Positions 10,294 through 22,027 of a stretch of DNA of 64,000 bases are shown in pieces (within the stretch, counting starts at the first letter, position 1; every line of letters begins with the position of its first letter). The position numbers and the translations under genes were made by a program. The notes below the pieces were generated by a model. That model was not told the origin of the DNA and did no database searches. It was given only the letters and a program-made list of their open reading frames with translations. The DNA is taken from assembly GCF_003086295.3 (NCBI RefSeq), contig NW_027255452.1, positions 682,001 through 746,000 of the forward strand, written 5' to 3'. This DNA comes from Arachis hypogaea (Eukaryota > Streptophyta > Magnoliopsida > Fabales > Fabaceae).

Positions 10294-11490
10294 TTTTATA
10301 GGTTTTGTAGGGTTTCTTAGGATTTTCTTAGGTTTTCTACGTTTTTAGGTTTTTTAGAATTTCAAGGTTTTTAGGATTCTTTAGAGTTTCAAGTTTTCTA
10401 GGTTTTCTAGCGTTTTTTAGATTTTCTAGGTTTTAGAGTTCTAAATTCTCTAGGTTTTCTTGGATTTTTTTTTCTTTGGTTTTTAGGGATTTTTAGGATT
10501 TTTTTATTTTCAGATTTTCTAGGTTTTTTAGGGATTTCTAGGTTTTATGATATTTAGGACTTTTAGTTTTCTAGGTTTTTTGATTTCTTTAGAGTTTTCT
10601 ACGGTTTTCTAGGATTTTCTAGGTTTTTTAGGTTTTCTAAATTTTCTAGGGTTTCTAGGGTTTTAGATTTTCTATGGTTTTCTAGGGTTTTAGGGATTTC
10701 TTGGGTTTTTCAGGGTTTTTTTTAGGTTTTTTTTGTTTTCAGGTTGTTTTGCTTTTATATGGTTTTATTGGATTTTCTAGGCTTTTGTAGGGTTTTTTAG
10801 GGTTTCTAGGTTTTTATCGTTTTCTAGGATTTCCTATGGATCTAGGGTTTTAGGGATTTCTTGGGTATTTAGGGTTTTCTAGGGTTTCTAGGGTTTTTAG
10901 GGTTTTTGGGTTTTCTAGGGTTTTTTATGTTTCTAGGTTTTTAGGGTTTTCTAAGGTTTTTAGGGTTATCTAGGATTTTTAGGGTTTTTTAGGGTTTTCA
11001 ACGGTTTTTAGGGTTTCTAGAATTTTTAGGTTTTTAGGGTTTTTTATGTTTTCTAGGGTTTTAGGGTTTTCTAGAATTTTTTAGGGTTTTTAGGATTTTT
11101 TTGGTTATCTAGTGTTATCTAGGGTTTCTTGGATTTTTAGGGTTTTTAGGGTTTTCTTTGGGTTTTTTAGAATTTTCTAGGGTTTCTAGGTTTTCTAGAA
11201 TTTCTAGGATTTTTTAGGGTTTTCTAGCGTTTTTTAGGGTTTTTAGGTTTTGGGTTTTTTGGGTGTCTAGCGTTATCTAGGCTTTTTAGACTTTTTTAGC
11301 GCGTTTTTTTAGTCTGTTTTTAGGTTTTCTTGGGTTTTTTCACGAATTTTTGTCCTCAAGGTTTTTTCTAGATTTTCTAGGGTTTTTAGGGTTTCTAGGT
11401 TTTAGGGTTTCTAAGTTTTCTAGCTTTTTTAGTTTTTCTAGGCGTTTTTTAGGTTTTAATTTTTCAGTTTTCTAGGGTTTCTACGATTTT
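10294..11490 (+). repeat. HOR unit 9: D unit, cut by the first gap
   Basis: D diagnostics are AGGTTGTTTTGCTTTTATATGG near 10741 (given here in two parts: AGGTTGTTTTG then TTTTATATGG) and TCTAGCGTTTTTTAGGG near 11225. Markers are readable up to CTACGATTTT at the gap edge. The last 200 bases before the gap carry unusual words (see 11281-11370). Confidence 0.7.
11281..11370 (+). other. Aberrant words just before gap 1
   Basis: Contains TTTTTTAGCGCG, TTAGTCTG and CACGAATTTTTGTCCTCAAGG, which fit the expected TTTAGTG and TTAGAATTTTCTAAGG words only loosely. The position within 210 bases of a gap edge suggests low-quality contig-end sequence and not a separate element. Confidence 0.5.
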
Positions 11491-12490
11491 NNNNNNNNNN
11501 NNNNNNNNNNNNNNNNNNNNNNNNNNNNNNNNNNNNNNNNNNNNNNNNNNNNNNNNNNNNNNNNNNNNNNNNNNNNNNNNNNNNNNNNNNNNNNNNNNNN
11601 NNNNNNNNNNNNNNNNNNNNNNNNNNNNNNNNNNNNNNNNNNNNNNNNNNNNNNNNNNNNNNNNNNNNNNNNNNNNNNNNNNNNNNNNNNNNNNNNNNNN
11701 NNNNNNNNNNNNNNNNNNNNNNNNNNNNNNNNNNNNNNNNNNNNNNNNNNNNNNNNNNNNNNNNNNNNNNNNNNNNNNNNNNNNNNNNNNNNNNNNNNNN
11801 NNNNNNNNNNNNNNNNNNNNNNNNNNNNNNNNNNNNNNNNNNNNNNNNNNNNNNNNNNNNNNNNNNNNNNNNNNNNNNNNNNNNNNNNNNNNNNNNNNNN
11901 NNNNNNNNNNNNNNNNNNNNNNNNNNNNNNNNNNNNNNNNNNNNNNNNNNNNNNNNNNNNNNNNNNNNNNNNNNNNNNNNNNNNNNNNNNNNNNNNNNNN
12001 NNNNNNNNNNNNNNNNNNNNNNNNNNNNNNNNNNNNNNNNNNNNNNNNNNNNNNNNNNNNNNNNNNNNNNNNNNNNNNNNNNNNNNNNNNNNNNNNNNNN
12101 NNNNNNNNNNNNNNNNNNNNNNNNNNNNNNNNNNNNNNNNNNNNNNNNNNNNNNNNNNNNNNNNNNNNNNNNNNNNNNNNNNNNNNNNNNNNNNNNNNNN
12201 NNNNNNNNNNNNNNNNNNNNNNNNNNNNNNNNNNNNNNNNNNNNNNNNNNNNNNNNNNNNNNNNNNNNNNNNNNNNNNNNNNNNNNNNNNNNNNNNNNNN
12301 NNNNNNNNNNNNNNNNNNNNNNNNNNNNNNNNNNNNNNNNNNNNNNNNNNNNNNNNNNNNNNNNNNNNNNNNNNNNNNNNNNNNNNNNNNNNNNNNNNNN
12401 NNNNNNNNNNNNNNNNNNNNNNNNNNNNNNNNNNNNNNNNNNNNNNNNNNNNNNNNNNNNNNNNNNNNNNNNNNNNNNNNNNNNNNNNNN
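11491..12490. other. Assembly gap 1 (1000 N)
   Basis: Exactly 1000 N, so almost certainly a placeholder of fixed size. Left flank is a D unit at its CTACGA marker; right flank is eroded array. True size and content are unknown. Confidence 0.99.
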
Positions 12491-14624
12491 TTTTTAGGTT
12501 TTAGGATTTTTAGGGTTTTTTAGGTTTTCTAGGGTTTTTTGGGTTTTCTAGGTTTTTAGGGTTTTTAGGATTTTTAGGATTTTTTTAGGGTTTTAGGTTT
12601 TTAGGGTTTTTAGGGTTTTTTTAGGGTTTTTTAGGTTTTTAGATTTTCTAGGGTTTTTTAGGGTTTTTCTAGGGTTTTCTAGGGTTTTCTAGGATTTTTA
12701 GGGTTTTTTAGGATTTTTTTTTTTGGTTTTTAGGGTTTTCTTTTTTTTTAGGGTTTTTAGGGTTTTTTGGGTTTTTTTTTTTCTAGGGTTTTTCTAGGGT
12801 TTTCTAGGGTTTTTTGGTTTTCTAGATTTTTTAGGGTTTTCTAGGGTTTTTTAGGGTTTTCTAGGTTTTTTGGGTTTTTAGGGTTTCTAGGGTTTCTAGG
12901 GTTTTTAGGATTTTTTGGGTTTTTAGGGTTTTTTAGGGTTTTCTTGGGTTTTTTTTTTCTAGGTTTTCTAGGATTTTTCTAGGGTTTTTAGGGTTTTCTA
13001 GGTTTTTTAGGGTTTTAGTTTTCTAGGTTTTAGGTTTTTTAGGGTTTTCTAGGTTTTTAGGTTTTCAGGGTTTTTTAGGGTTTTCTAGATTTTTTTAGGG
13101 TTTTTAGGATTTTTAGGGTTTTTTAGGGTTTTTAGGGTTTCTGGATTTTTAGTTTTCTAGGTTTTCTAGGATTTTTTAGGGTTTTTTAGGTTTTTTTCTA
13201 GGATTTTTAGGATTTTAGGGTTTTCTAGGTTTTTTAGGGTTTTCTAGGGTTTTCTAGATTTCTAGGGTTTTTTAGGTTTTAGGGTTTTCTAGGATTTTTT
13301 AGGGTTTTCTAGGGTTTTTCTAGGGTTTTAGGTTTTTTAGGATTTTCTAGGGTTTTCTAGGGTTTTTTAGGTTTTTAGGTTTTTAGGGTTTTTAGGATTT
13401 TCTAGGGTTTTTTAGGTTTTCTAGGTTTTAGGGTTTAGGGTTTTTGGTTTTTATTTTTTAGGTTTTTTTTTAGGGTTTTCTAGGTTTTAGGGTTTTTAGT
13501 TTTTTTAGATTTTCTAGGTTTTTTAGGGTTTTTAGGGTTTTTTAGGGTTTCTTAGGGTTTTCTAGGGTTTTCTAGGTTTTTTAGGATTTTGGGTTTTCTA
13601 GGATTTTTTAGGTTGGTTTTCTAGGTTTTCTAGGGTTTTTTTAGGATTTTTAGGGTTTTTAGGTTTTTAGTTTCTAGGGTTTTCTATTTTTAGGGTTTTC
13701 TAGTTTTTTAGGGTTTTTAGGGTTTTAGGGTTTTAGGGTTTTCTAGATTTTTTAGGGTTTTTAGGATTTTTTGGTTTCTAGGTTTTCTAGGGTTTTCTTG
13801 GATTTTTTTAGGGTTTTTTAGGTTTTTTTGGGTTTTTTTTCTAGGGTTTTTAGGGTTTTCTAGGGTTTTTAGGGTTTTCTAGGATTTTTAGGGTTTTTTT
13901 AGGGTTTTTTAGGGTTTTCTAGGGTTTTTTTGGGTTTTTTGGGTTTCTAGGGTTTTAGGTTTTTCTAGGATTTTTTTAGGGTTTTAGGTTTTTTAGGGTT
14001 TTCTTGGGTTTTTTAGTTTTCTAGGTTTTCTAGGTTTTCTAGGGTTTTTTAGGGTTTTTAGGGTTTTTAGGGTTTTCTAGGGTTTTCTAGGTTTTTAGGT
14101 TTTTCTAGGGTTTTCTAGGTTTTTTAGGATTTTCTAGGGTTTTTAGGGTTTTCTAGATTTTTAGGGTTTTTTAGGATTTTTAGGGTTTTTTAGGGTTTTT
14201 AGGGTTTTCTTGGATTTTTTAGGATTTTCTAGTTTTCTAGGATTTTTAGGGTTTTATTTTTAGGATTTTCTAGGGTTTTTTAGGATTTTTAGGGTTTTTA
14301 GGATTTTTTAGGGTTTTCTAGGGTTTTCTAGGATTTTCTAGGATTTTTTAGGGTTTTTAGGTTTTTTTCTAGGATTTTCTAGGGTTTTTTAGGGTTTTCT
14401 AGGTTTTTAGGTTTTTAGGGATTTTCTAGGGTTTTTTCTAGGGTTTTTAGGGTTTTTTGGTTTTTAGGTTTTAGGATTTTTTAGGGTTTTTTAGGTTTTC
14501 TAAGGTTTTTAGGGTTTTCTAGGGTTTTTTGGGTTTTCTGATTTTTAGGGTTTTTAGGATTTTAGGGTTTTCTAGGATTTTTGGGTTTTTCTAGGGTTTT
14601 TAGAATTTTCTAGGTTTTTTAGGG
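12491..14624 (+). repeat. Eroded array, HOR phase not readable
   Basis: Monomers of the two main types continue, but nearly all marker words are gone: no ATATGG, CCATGA, EcoRI, TATCG or CAACGG. Only weak traces remain, such as TTCTTGGG near 12950 and TTCTTGGATTTTTT near 13796 and 14210. At 2134 bp before the next recognisable anchor it probably holds more than one unit. Confidence 0.85.
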
Positions 14625-16245
14625 TTTTAGGTTTTTTAGGGTTTTTAGGGTTTTCTTAGGTTTTCTAGGTTTTCTAGGTTTTTTTAGGATTTCAGGGTTT
14701 TCTAGGATTTTTAGGTTTTAGGTTTTTCTAGAGTTTTAGGGTTTTTTAGGATTTTCTAGGGTTTTAGAGTTTTCTAGATTTTCTAGGGTTTTCTTGGATT
14801 TTTGGGTTTTCTAAGTTTTTTAGGGTTTTTAGGATTAGGATTTTTTTTAGTTTTCTAGGATTTTCTAGGGTTTTTAGGGTTTCTAGGGTTTTTATTTTCT
14901 AGGATTTTAGGGTTTTCTAGGTTTTTTGGATTTTTTGAGTTTTCTAGGGTTTTCTAGGATTTTCTAGGGTTTTTTTAGGGTTTTCTAGGGTTTTTAGGTT
15001 TTTTAGGTTTTCTAGGGTTTTTAGGGATTTCTTGGGTTTTTAGGGTTTTTTTTAGGTTTTTTGTTTTCAGGTTTTTTTTTTGGGTTTTTATGGTTTTTTG
15101 GATTTTCTAGGTTTTCTAGGGTTTTTAGGGTTTTCTAGGGTTTTTAGTTTTCTAGGATTTTTGGATTTTAGGGTTTTTAGGGTTTCTTGGGTTTTTAGGG
15201 TTTTCTAGGGTTTTCTAGGGTTTTTAGGGTTTTTGGGTTTTCTAGGGTTTTTTTAGGTTTTCTAGGTTTTTAGGGTTTTCTAGGTTTTTAGGGTTTTCTA
15301 GGATTTTTAGGGTTTTTTTAGGGTTTTCAGGTTTTTAGGGTTTTTCTAGGATTTTTTAGGGTTTTTTAGTTTTCTAGGGTTTTTTAGGGTTTTCTAGATT
15401 TTTTAGGGTTTTTAGGTTTTTTTTTGGTTTCTAGTTTTCTAGGGTTTTCTTGGATTTTTTTTAGGGTTTTAGGTTTTTCTAGGTTTTTAGATTTTCTAGG
15501 GTTTTCTAGGGTTTTTCTAGGGTTTTTTAGGGTTTTCTAGGATTTTTAGGGTTTTCTAGGGTTTTCTAGGGTTTTCTAGGGTTTTTGGGTTTTTGGGTTT
15601 TCTAGGGTTTTCTAGGTTTTCTAGGATTTTTAGGGTTTTTTTGTTTTTAGGGTTTTCTTGGGTTTTTTTTTGGGTTTTTAGGATTTTCTAGGGTTTTTAG
15701 GTTTTCTAGGTTTTTTGGGTTTCTAGTTTTTCTAGTTTTTGGGTTTTTCTAGGTTTTTAGGTTTTGGGTTTTAGGGTTTTCTAGATTTTCTAGGGTTTTT
15801 TTTTAGGGTTTTCTAGGGTTTTTAGGGTTTTCTTGGATTTTTAGATTTTCTAGGTTTTTTAGGATTTTTTAGGGTTTTCTAGGGTTTTCTAGGATTTTCT
15901 AGGGTTTTTTAGGATTTTTAGGGTTTTCTAGGATTTTTTAGGGTTTTCTAGGGTTTCTAGGATTTTCTAGGATTTTTTGGATTTTTAGGGTTTTCTAGGA
16001 TTTTCTAGGGTTTTCTAGGGTTTTCTAGGTTTTTAGTTTTCTAGGATTTTCTAGGGTTTTCTAGGATTTTTTAGTGTTTTTAGGATTTTTAGGATTTTAG
16101 GTTTTCTAGGGTTTTTTTAGGTTTTCTAGGTTTTTAGGGTTTTCAGGTTTTTAGGGTTTTTAGATTTTTTAGGGTTTTTAGGGTTTTAGGGTTTTCTAGG
16201 GATTTTAGGGTTTTCTAGGTTTTTAGTTTTCTAGGTTTTTTAGGG
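14625..16245 (+). repeat. HOR unit 11: eroded unit (about 1621 bp)
   Basis: The anchor survives as AGAATTTTCTAGGTTTTTTAGGG followed by TTTTAGG instead of ATATGG (given here in two parts: AGAATTTTCTAGG and TTTTTTAGGG). Traces of later markers are GGGATTTCTTGGG near 15027 and TTCTTGGATTTTTAGATTTTC near 15831. Unit length is below the 1.70-1.75 kb of sharp copies, consistent with many one- or two-base losses. Confidence 0.5.
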
Positions 16246-17345
16246 TTTTTATGGTTTTTAGGGTTTTTAGGGTTTTCTTAGGTTTTCTAGGGTTTTCTAG
16301 GTTTTTTAGGAATTTAGGGTTTTTAGGATTTTTTAGAGTTTTCAAGGTTTTCTAGAGTTTTTCTAGGGTTTTTTAGGATTTTTTAGGGTTTTTAGAGTTT
16401 TCTAGAATTTTCTAGGGTTTTTTTGGATTTTCTAGGGTTTTCTAGTTTTTTAGGGTTTTTAGGGTTTTAGGGTTTTTAGGGTTTTCTAGTTTTTAGGGTT
16501 TTAGGTTTTTTTGGTTTTAGTTTTCTAGGGTTTTCTTGGATTTTTTAGGGTTTTTTAGGGTTTTTCTTGGTTTTTTAGATTTCTAGGGTTTTCTAGGGTT
16601 TTCTAGGTTTTTAGGGTTTTCTAGGATTTTTAGGTTTTCTAGGGTTTTTAGGGTTTTCTAGGTTTTTTGGGTTTTTTGGGTTTCTAGGGTTTCTAGGTTT
16701 TCTAGGTTTTTTAGGGTTTTTTGTTTTTAGGGTTTTCTAGGTTTTTTAGATTTTCTAGGGTTTTCTAGGATTTTCTAGGTTTTTAGGGTTTTTCTAGGAT
16801 TTTTAGGGTTTTCTAGTTTTCTAGGTTTTTAGGGTTTTTCTAGGGTTTTCTAGGTTTTTAGGTTTTCAAGGGTTTTTTAGGGTTTTCTAGATTTTTTAGG
16901 GTTTTTAGGGTTTTAGGGTTTTTCTAGGGTTTTTAGGGTTTTTGGATTTTTTAGGGTTTTCTAGGTTTTCTAGGATTTTTTAGTTTTCTAGGTTTTCTAG
17001 GATTTTCTAGGATTTTTTAGGATTTTTAGGGTTTTCTAGGATTTTTTAGGGTTTTCTAGGGTTTTCTTGGATTTTCTAGGATTTTTTAGGATTTTTAGGG
17101 TTTTTAGGATTTTCTAGGGTTTTTTAGGTTTTCTAGGTTTTTAGGTTTTCTAGGATTTTCTAGGGTTTTCTAGGGTTTTTTAGTGTTTTTAGGATTTTTA
17201 GGATTTTTTAGTTTTCTAGGGTTTTTTTAGGTTTTCTAAGGTTTTTAGGGTTTTCAAGGGTTTTTAGGGTTTTTTTTTAGGGTTTTAGGATTTTAGGGTT
17301 TTCTAGGTTTTTTTAGGGTTTTTAGATTTTCTAGGTTTTTTAGGG
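16246..17345 (+). repeat. HOR unit 12: eroded unit with large internal deletion (about 1100 bp)
   Basis: Reads normally through GGAATTTAGGG, AGAGTTTTCAAGG and the remnant of the EcoRI word (CTAGAATTTTCTAGG near 16400). At about 16445-16465 it jumps to the TTTATG/GGTTATCTAG part, so GATATTC, CCAGG, second ATATGG, TATCG and CAACGG are absent. The loss is about 600 bp. Confidence 0.5.
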
Positions 17346-18958
17346 TTTTTTAGGTTTTTAGGGTTTTCTTAGGGTTTTTAGGTTTTTCTAGGTTTTCTAG
17401 GTTTTTTAGGAATTTAGGGTTTTCTAGGATTTTTTTTGGTTTTTTTAGAGTTTTCTAGGGTTTTTTAGGATTTTCTAGGGTTTTTAGGTTTTCTAGATTT
17501 CTAGGGTTTTCTTGGATTTTTTGGGTTTTCTAGTTTTTTAGGTTTTTAGGATTTTTAGGATTTTTTTAGTTTTCTAGGATTTTCTAGGGTTTTTAGGGTT
17601 TTCTAGGGTTTTTTAGATTTCTAGGATTTTAGGGTTTTCTAGGTTTTTTGGATTTCTTTTAGGTTTTCTAGGGTTTTCTAGGATTTTCTAGGGTTTTTAG
17701 GGTTTTCTAGGGTTTTAGATTTTATGGTTTCTAGGGTTTTTAGGGATTTCTTGGGTTTTTAGGGTTTTTTTTAGGTTTTTTTTTTAGGTTTTTAGGGTTT
17801 TATTGGTTTTAGGATTTTCTAGGATTTTCTAGGGTTTTTTAGGGTTTTCTAGGTTTTTAGTTTTCTAGGATTTCTTGGATTTCTAGGGTTTTTAGGATTT
17901 CTTGGGTTTTAGGTTTTCTAGGTTTCTAGGGTTTTTTAGGGTTTTTTGGGTTTTTTCTAGGGTTTTTTAGGTTTTCTAGGTTTTTAGGGTTTTCTAGGTT
18001 TTTTAGGGTTTTCTAGGATTTTTAGGGTTTTTAGGGTTTTAGGTTTTTTAGGGTTTTCTAGGATTTTTTTAGGGTTTTTTAGTTTTCTAGGTTTTTAGGG
18101 TTTTCTAGAATTTTTTAGGGTTTTTAGGATTTTGGTTTTCTAGGTTTCTAGGGTTTTCTTGGATTTTTTAGGGTTTTAGGGTTTTCTTGGGTTTTTTTTT
18201 TTCTAGGGTTTTCTAGGGTTTTCTAGGGTTTTTAGGGTTTTCTAGGATTTTTAGGGTTTTCTAGGTTTTTTAGGGTTTTTCTAGGTTTTTGGGTTTTTTG
18301 GGTTTCTAGGGTTTCTAGGTTTTCTAGGATTTTTTAGGGTTTTTTTGGTTTTTAGGGTTTTTGGTTTTTTAGAATTTTCTAGGTTTTCTAGGGTTTTCTA
18401 GGGTTTTTAGGGTTTTCTAGGATTTTTTGGGTTTTAGGTTTTCTTTTTTTTTTTTCTAGGTTTTAGGGTTTTCAAGGGTTTTTAGGGTTTTCTAGATTTT
18501 TTAGGGTTTTTAGGGATTTTAGGGTTTTCTAGGGTTTTTTGGGTTTTGGATTTTTTAGATTTTCTAGGTTTTCTAGGATTTTTTAGGGTTTTTAGGGTTT
18601 TCTAGGATTTCTAGGATTTTTTAGGATTTTTAGGGTTTTCTAGGTTTTTAGGGTTTTCTAGGGTTTTCTAGGATTTTTTTAGGATTTTTTTAGGATTTTT
18701 AGGGTTTTCTAGGATTTTCTAGGGTTTTCTAGTTTTTTTTCTAGGTTTTTTTAGGGTTTCTAGGATTTTCTAGGTTTTCTAGGATTTTTTAGGTTTTTAG
18801 GTTTTTTAGGTTTTTAGGTTTCTAGGGTTTTAGGTTTTCTAGGGTTTTTAGGGTTTTAGGGTTTTTTAGGGTTTTAGATTTTTTAGGGTTTTCTAGGGTT
18901 TTAGGGTTTTCTAGGATTTTAGTTTTCTAGGGTTTTTAGATTTTCTAGGTTTTTAGGG
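17346..18958 (+). repeat. HOR unit 13: eroded unit (about 1613 bp)
   Basis: Recognised by GGAATTTAGGG near 17409, TTGGATTTCTTTTAGG near 17648, GGGATTTCTTGGG near 17742, TTTTATTGG near 17797 and TTTCTTGGATTTCTAGGG near 17871. Other markers have reverted to plain monomer. The type cannot be assigned. Confidence 0.5.
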
Positions 18959-20296
18959 TTTTTAGGTTTTTTAGGGTTTCTTAGGTTTTTCTAGGTTTTC
19001 TAGGTTTTCTAGGTTTTTTAGGATTTAGGGTTTTCTAGGATTTTAGGTTTTCAAGGTTTTCTAGGGTTTTCTAGGGTTTTTTAGGATTTTCTAGGGTTTT
19101 TAGGTTTTCTAGGTTTTCTAGGGTTTTTGGATTTTTGGGTTTTCTAGTTTTTTAGGGTTTTTAGGTTTTAGGATTTTTTTTTTATTTTTCTAGGATTTTC
19201 TAGGTTTTTTTAGGGTTTCTAGGGTTTTTAGATTTCTAGGATTTTAGGGTTTTCTAGGTTTTTTTGGATTTTCTTAGGTTTTAGGTTTTCTAGGATTTTC
19301 TAGGGTTTTCTAGGGTTTTCTAGGATTTTCTAGGTTTTCTAGGGTTTTTAGGGTTTCTTGGGTTTTTAGGGTTTTTTTTAGGTTTTTTGTTTTTAAGGTT
19401 TTTTTAGGGTTTTTTTAGGTTTTTAGGATTTTCTAGTTTTCTAGGTTTTTAGGGTTTTTCTAGGGTTTTTTTTTTCTAGGTTTAGGATTTCTAGGGTTTT
19501 TAGGATTCTTGGGTTTTTTGGGTTTTTTAGGGTTTTTAGGGTTTTTTAGGGTTTTTAGGTTTTTGGGTTTTCTAGGGTTTTTTAGGTTTTCTAGGATTTT
19601 AGGGTTTTCTAGGTTTTTAGGGTTTCTAGGATTTTTAGGGTTTTTTAGGTTTTTTTTTTAGGGTTTTCTAGGTTTTTTAGGGTTCTAGGGTTTTTTTATT
19701 TTTTCTAGGTTTTTTAGGGTTTTTAGGGTTTTTAGGGTTTTCTAGATTTTTTAGGGTTTTTTAGGATTTTTTTGGGTTTCTAGGTTTTAGGGTTTTCTTG
19801 GATTTTAGGGTTTTTTAGGGTTTTCTTGGGTTTTTTTAGATTTTCTAGGGTTTTCTAGGTTTTCTAGGGTTTTTAGGGTTTTCTAGGTTTTAGGGTTTTC
19901 TAGGTTTTTTAGGGTTTTTAGGGTTTTTAGGGTTTTTTGGTTTTAGGGTTTCTAGGTTTTCTAGGATTTTTAGGGTTTTTTTAGGTTTTTTTTTCTAGGG
20001 TTTTCTAGGATTTTTTAGGTTTTTTGGGTTTTCTAGGGATTTTTAGGGTTTCTAGAGTTTTCTAAGGTTTTTTGGCTTTTCTAGGATTTTCTAGGGTTTC
20101 TAAGGGTTTTTAGTGTTTTTAGGATTTTAGATTTTAGGATTTTCTAGGTTTTTAAGCGGTTTTCTAGGTTTTTAAGGGTTTTCAAGGGTTTTAGGGTTTT
20201 CTCATGATTTTTTAGGGTTTTTAGGCATTTTAGGGTTATCTAGGGGTTTTTAGGGTTTTCTAGGGTTTTAGAATTTTTCTAGGTTTTTTTTTAGGG
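18959..20296 (+). repeat. HOR unit 14: eroded unit with 3' deletion, ends in sharp sequence (1338 bp)
   Basis: Eroded up to about 20030, then abruptly sharp from the CTAGAGTTTTC word near 20053 (TAGTG, CCTCATGA variant as CTCATGA near 20202, GGCATTTT). Between a remnant of GTTGTCTAGGG near 19935 and that word the CCTAAGG, CTACAG, TAGCG and TTATGA markers are missing, about 340 bp. Confidence 0.55.
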
Positions 20297-22027
20297 TTTT
20301 ATATGTTTTTGTAGATTTCTTAGGGTTTTTCTTAGGTTTCTAACGGTTTTCTAGGTTTTTTTAGGAATTTCCAGGGTTTTCCTAGGATTCTTTAGAGTTT
20401 TCAAGGTTTTCTAGAGTTTTCTAGGGTTTTTTAGGATTTTCTAGGGTTTTTAGAGTTTTCTAGAATTCTCTAGGGTTTTTCTTGGATTTTCTTGGTTTTC
20501 TAAGTTTTTTAGGGTTTTTAGGATTTTTTAGGATTTTTTTTTTAGTTTTCTAGGATTTTCTAGGGTTTTTTTTAAGGATTTCTAGGGTTTTTATGATATT
20601 CTAGGACTTTTAAGGGTTTTTCTAGGTTTTTTGGATTTCTTTTAGAGTTTTCTAGGGTTTTCTAGGATTTTCTAGGGTTTTTTAGGGTTTTCCAAGATTT
20701 TCTAGGGTTTTAGGATTTTGTATGGTTTTCTAGGCTTTTTAGGGATTTCTTGTGTTTTTCAGGGTTTTTTTTAGGTTTTTTTGTTTTCCAGGTTTTTTTG
20801 GGTTTTATATGGTTTTATTGGATTTTCTAGGCTTTTCTAGGGTTTTTTAGGGTTTTTCTAGGGTTTTTATCGTTTTCTAGGATTTCCTATGGATTTCTAG
20901 GGTTTTTAGGGATTTCTTGGGTATTTAGGGTTTTCTAGGGTGTTCTAGGGGTTTTTAGGGTTTTTGGGTTTTCTAGGGTTTTTTATGGTTTTCTCTAGGA
21001 TTTATTAGGGTTTTCTAAGGTTTTTAGGTTATCTAGGATTTTTAGGGTTTTTTTAGGGTTTTCAAAACGGTTTTTAGGGTTTTTCTAGGATTTTTTAGGG
21101 TTTTTTATGTTTTCTAGGGTTTTTAGGGTTTTCTAGAATTTTTTAGGGTTTTTAGGATTTTTTTTTGGTTATCTAGTGTTATCAATGGTTTTCTTGGATT
21201 TTTTAGGGTTTTTTACGGTTTTCTTAGGTTTTTTTAGAATTTTTAGGGTTTTCTAGGGTTTTCTAGTTTTTTAGGGTTTTTCTAGGGATTTTTAGGGTTT
21301 TTAGGGTTTTTTAGGTTTTCTGGGTTTTTTGGGTTTTTTGGGTTGTCTAGGGTTATCTAGGTTTTCTAGGATTTTTTAGGGTTTTTTTTTTGGTGTTTTT
21401 AGGGTTTTCTTGGTTTTTTAGAATTTCCTAAGGTTTTTCTAGGATTTTCTAGGGTTTTTAGGGTTTTTCTAGGATTTTTAGGAATTTCTACGTTTTCTAG
21501 TGCTTTTTGGGTTTTTCTAAGGTTTTCTAAGGTTTTTAGGTTTTCAAGGGTTTTTAGGGTTTTCTACGATTTTTTAGGGTTTTTAGGGATTTTAGGTTTT
21601 CTAGGGTTTTTAGGTTTTTCTTGGATTTTTTTATGATTTTCTAGGATTTCTAGGATTTTTTAGGGTTTTCTAGGGTTTTCTAGGATTTTCTAGGATTTTT
21701 TAGGATTTTAGAGTTTCTAGATTTTTAGGGTTTTCTAGGGTTTTCTAGGATTTTCTAGATTTTTAGGATTTTTAGGGTTTTCTAGGATTTTCTAGGATTT
21801 GCTATGTTTTCTATGGTTTTTAGGATTTCTTTGGTTTTTCAGGGTTTTTTTATGGTTTTTTTGTTTTCCAGGTCTTTTTTGGGTTTTATATGGTTTTATT
21901 GGATTTTCTGGCTTTTCTAGGGTTTTTTAGGGTTTTCCATGATTTTTTAGGGTTTTTAGGCATTTTTAGGGTTTTCTAGGGATTTTAGGGTTTTCTAGGG
22001 TTTTTAGAATTTTCTAGGTTTTTAGGG
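20297..22027 (+). repeat. HOR unit 15: B unit with an A tail spliced on (1731 bp)
   Basis: B up to about 21785 (EcoRI 20463-20468, CTTGTG near 20750, TAGTGC near 21498, CTACGA near 21564). Then the end-of-unit monomers join directly to the doubled CTATG word near 21802, CCAGGTCTTTTTTGGG near 21868, second ATATGG, and CCATGA at 21937. The distance from GGTC to CCATG is 65 bases, the same as in unit 1, so the A-type junction is shared. Lead-in is the GGCATTTT form. Confidence 0.8.

Noticed and set aside
11491..12490. The gaps as biological boundaries of array segments
   Set aside because: Both are exactly 1000 N, so they are placeholders; the flanks belong to the same array in the same orientation.
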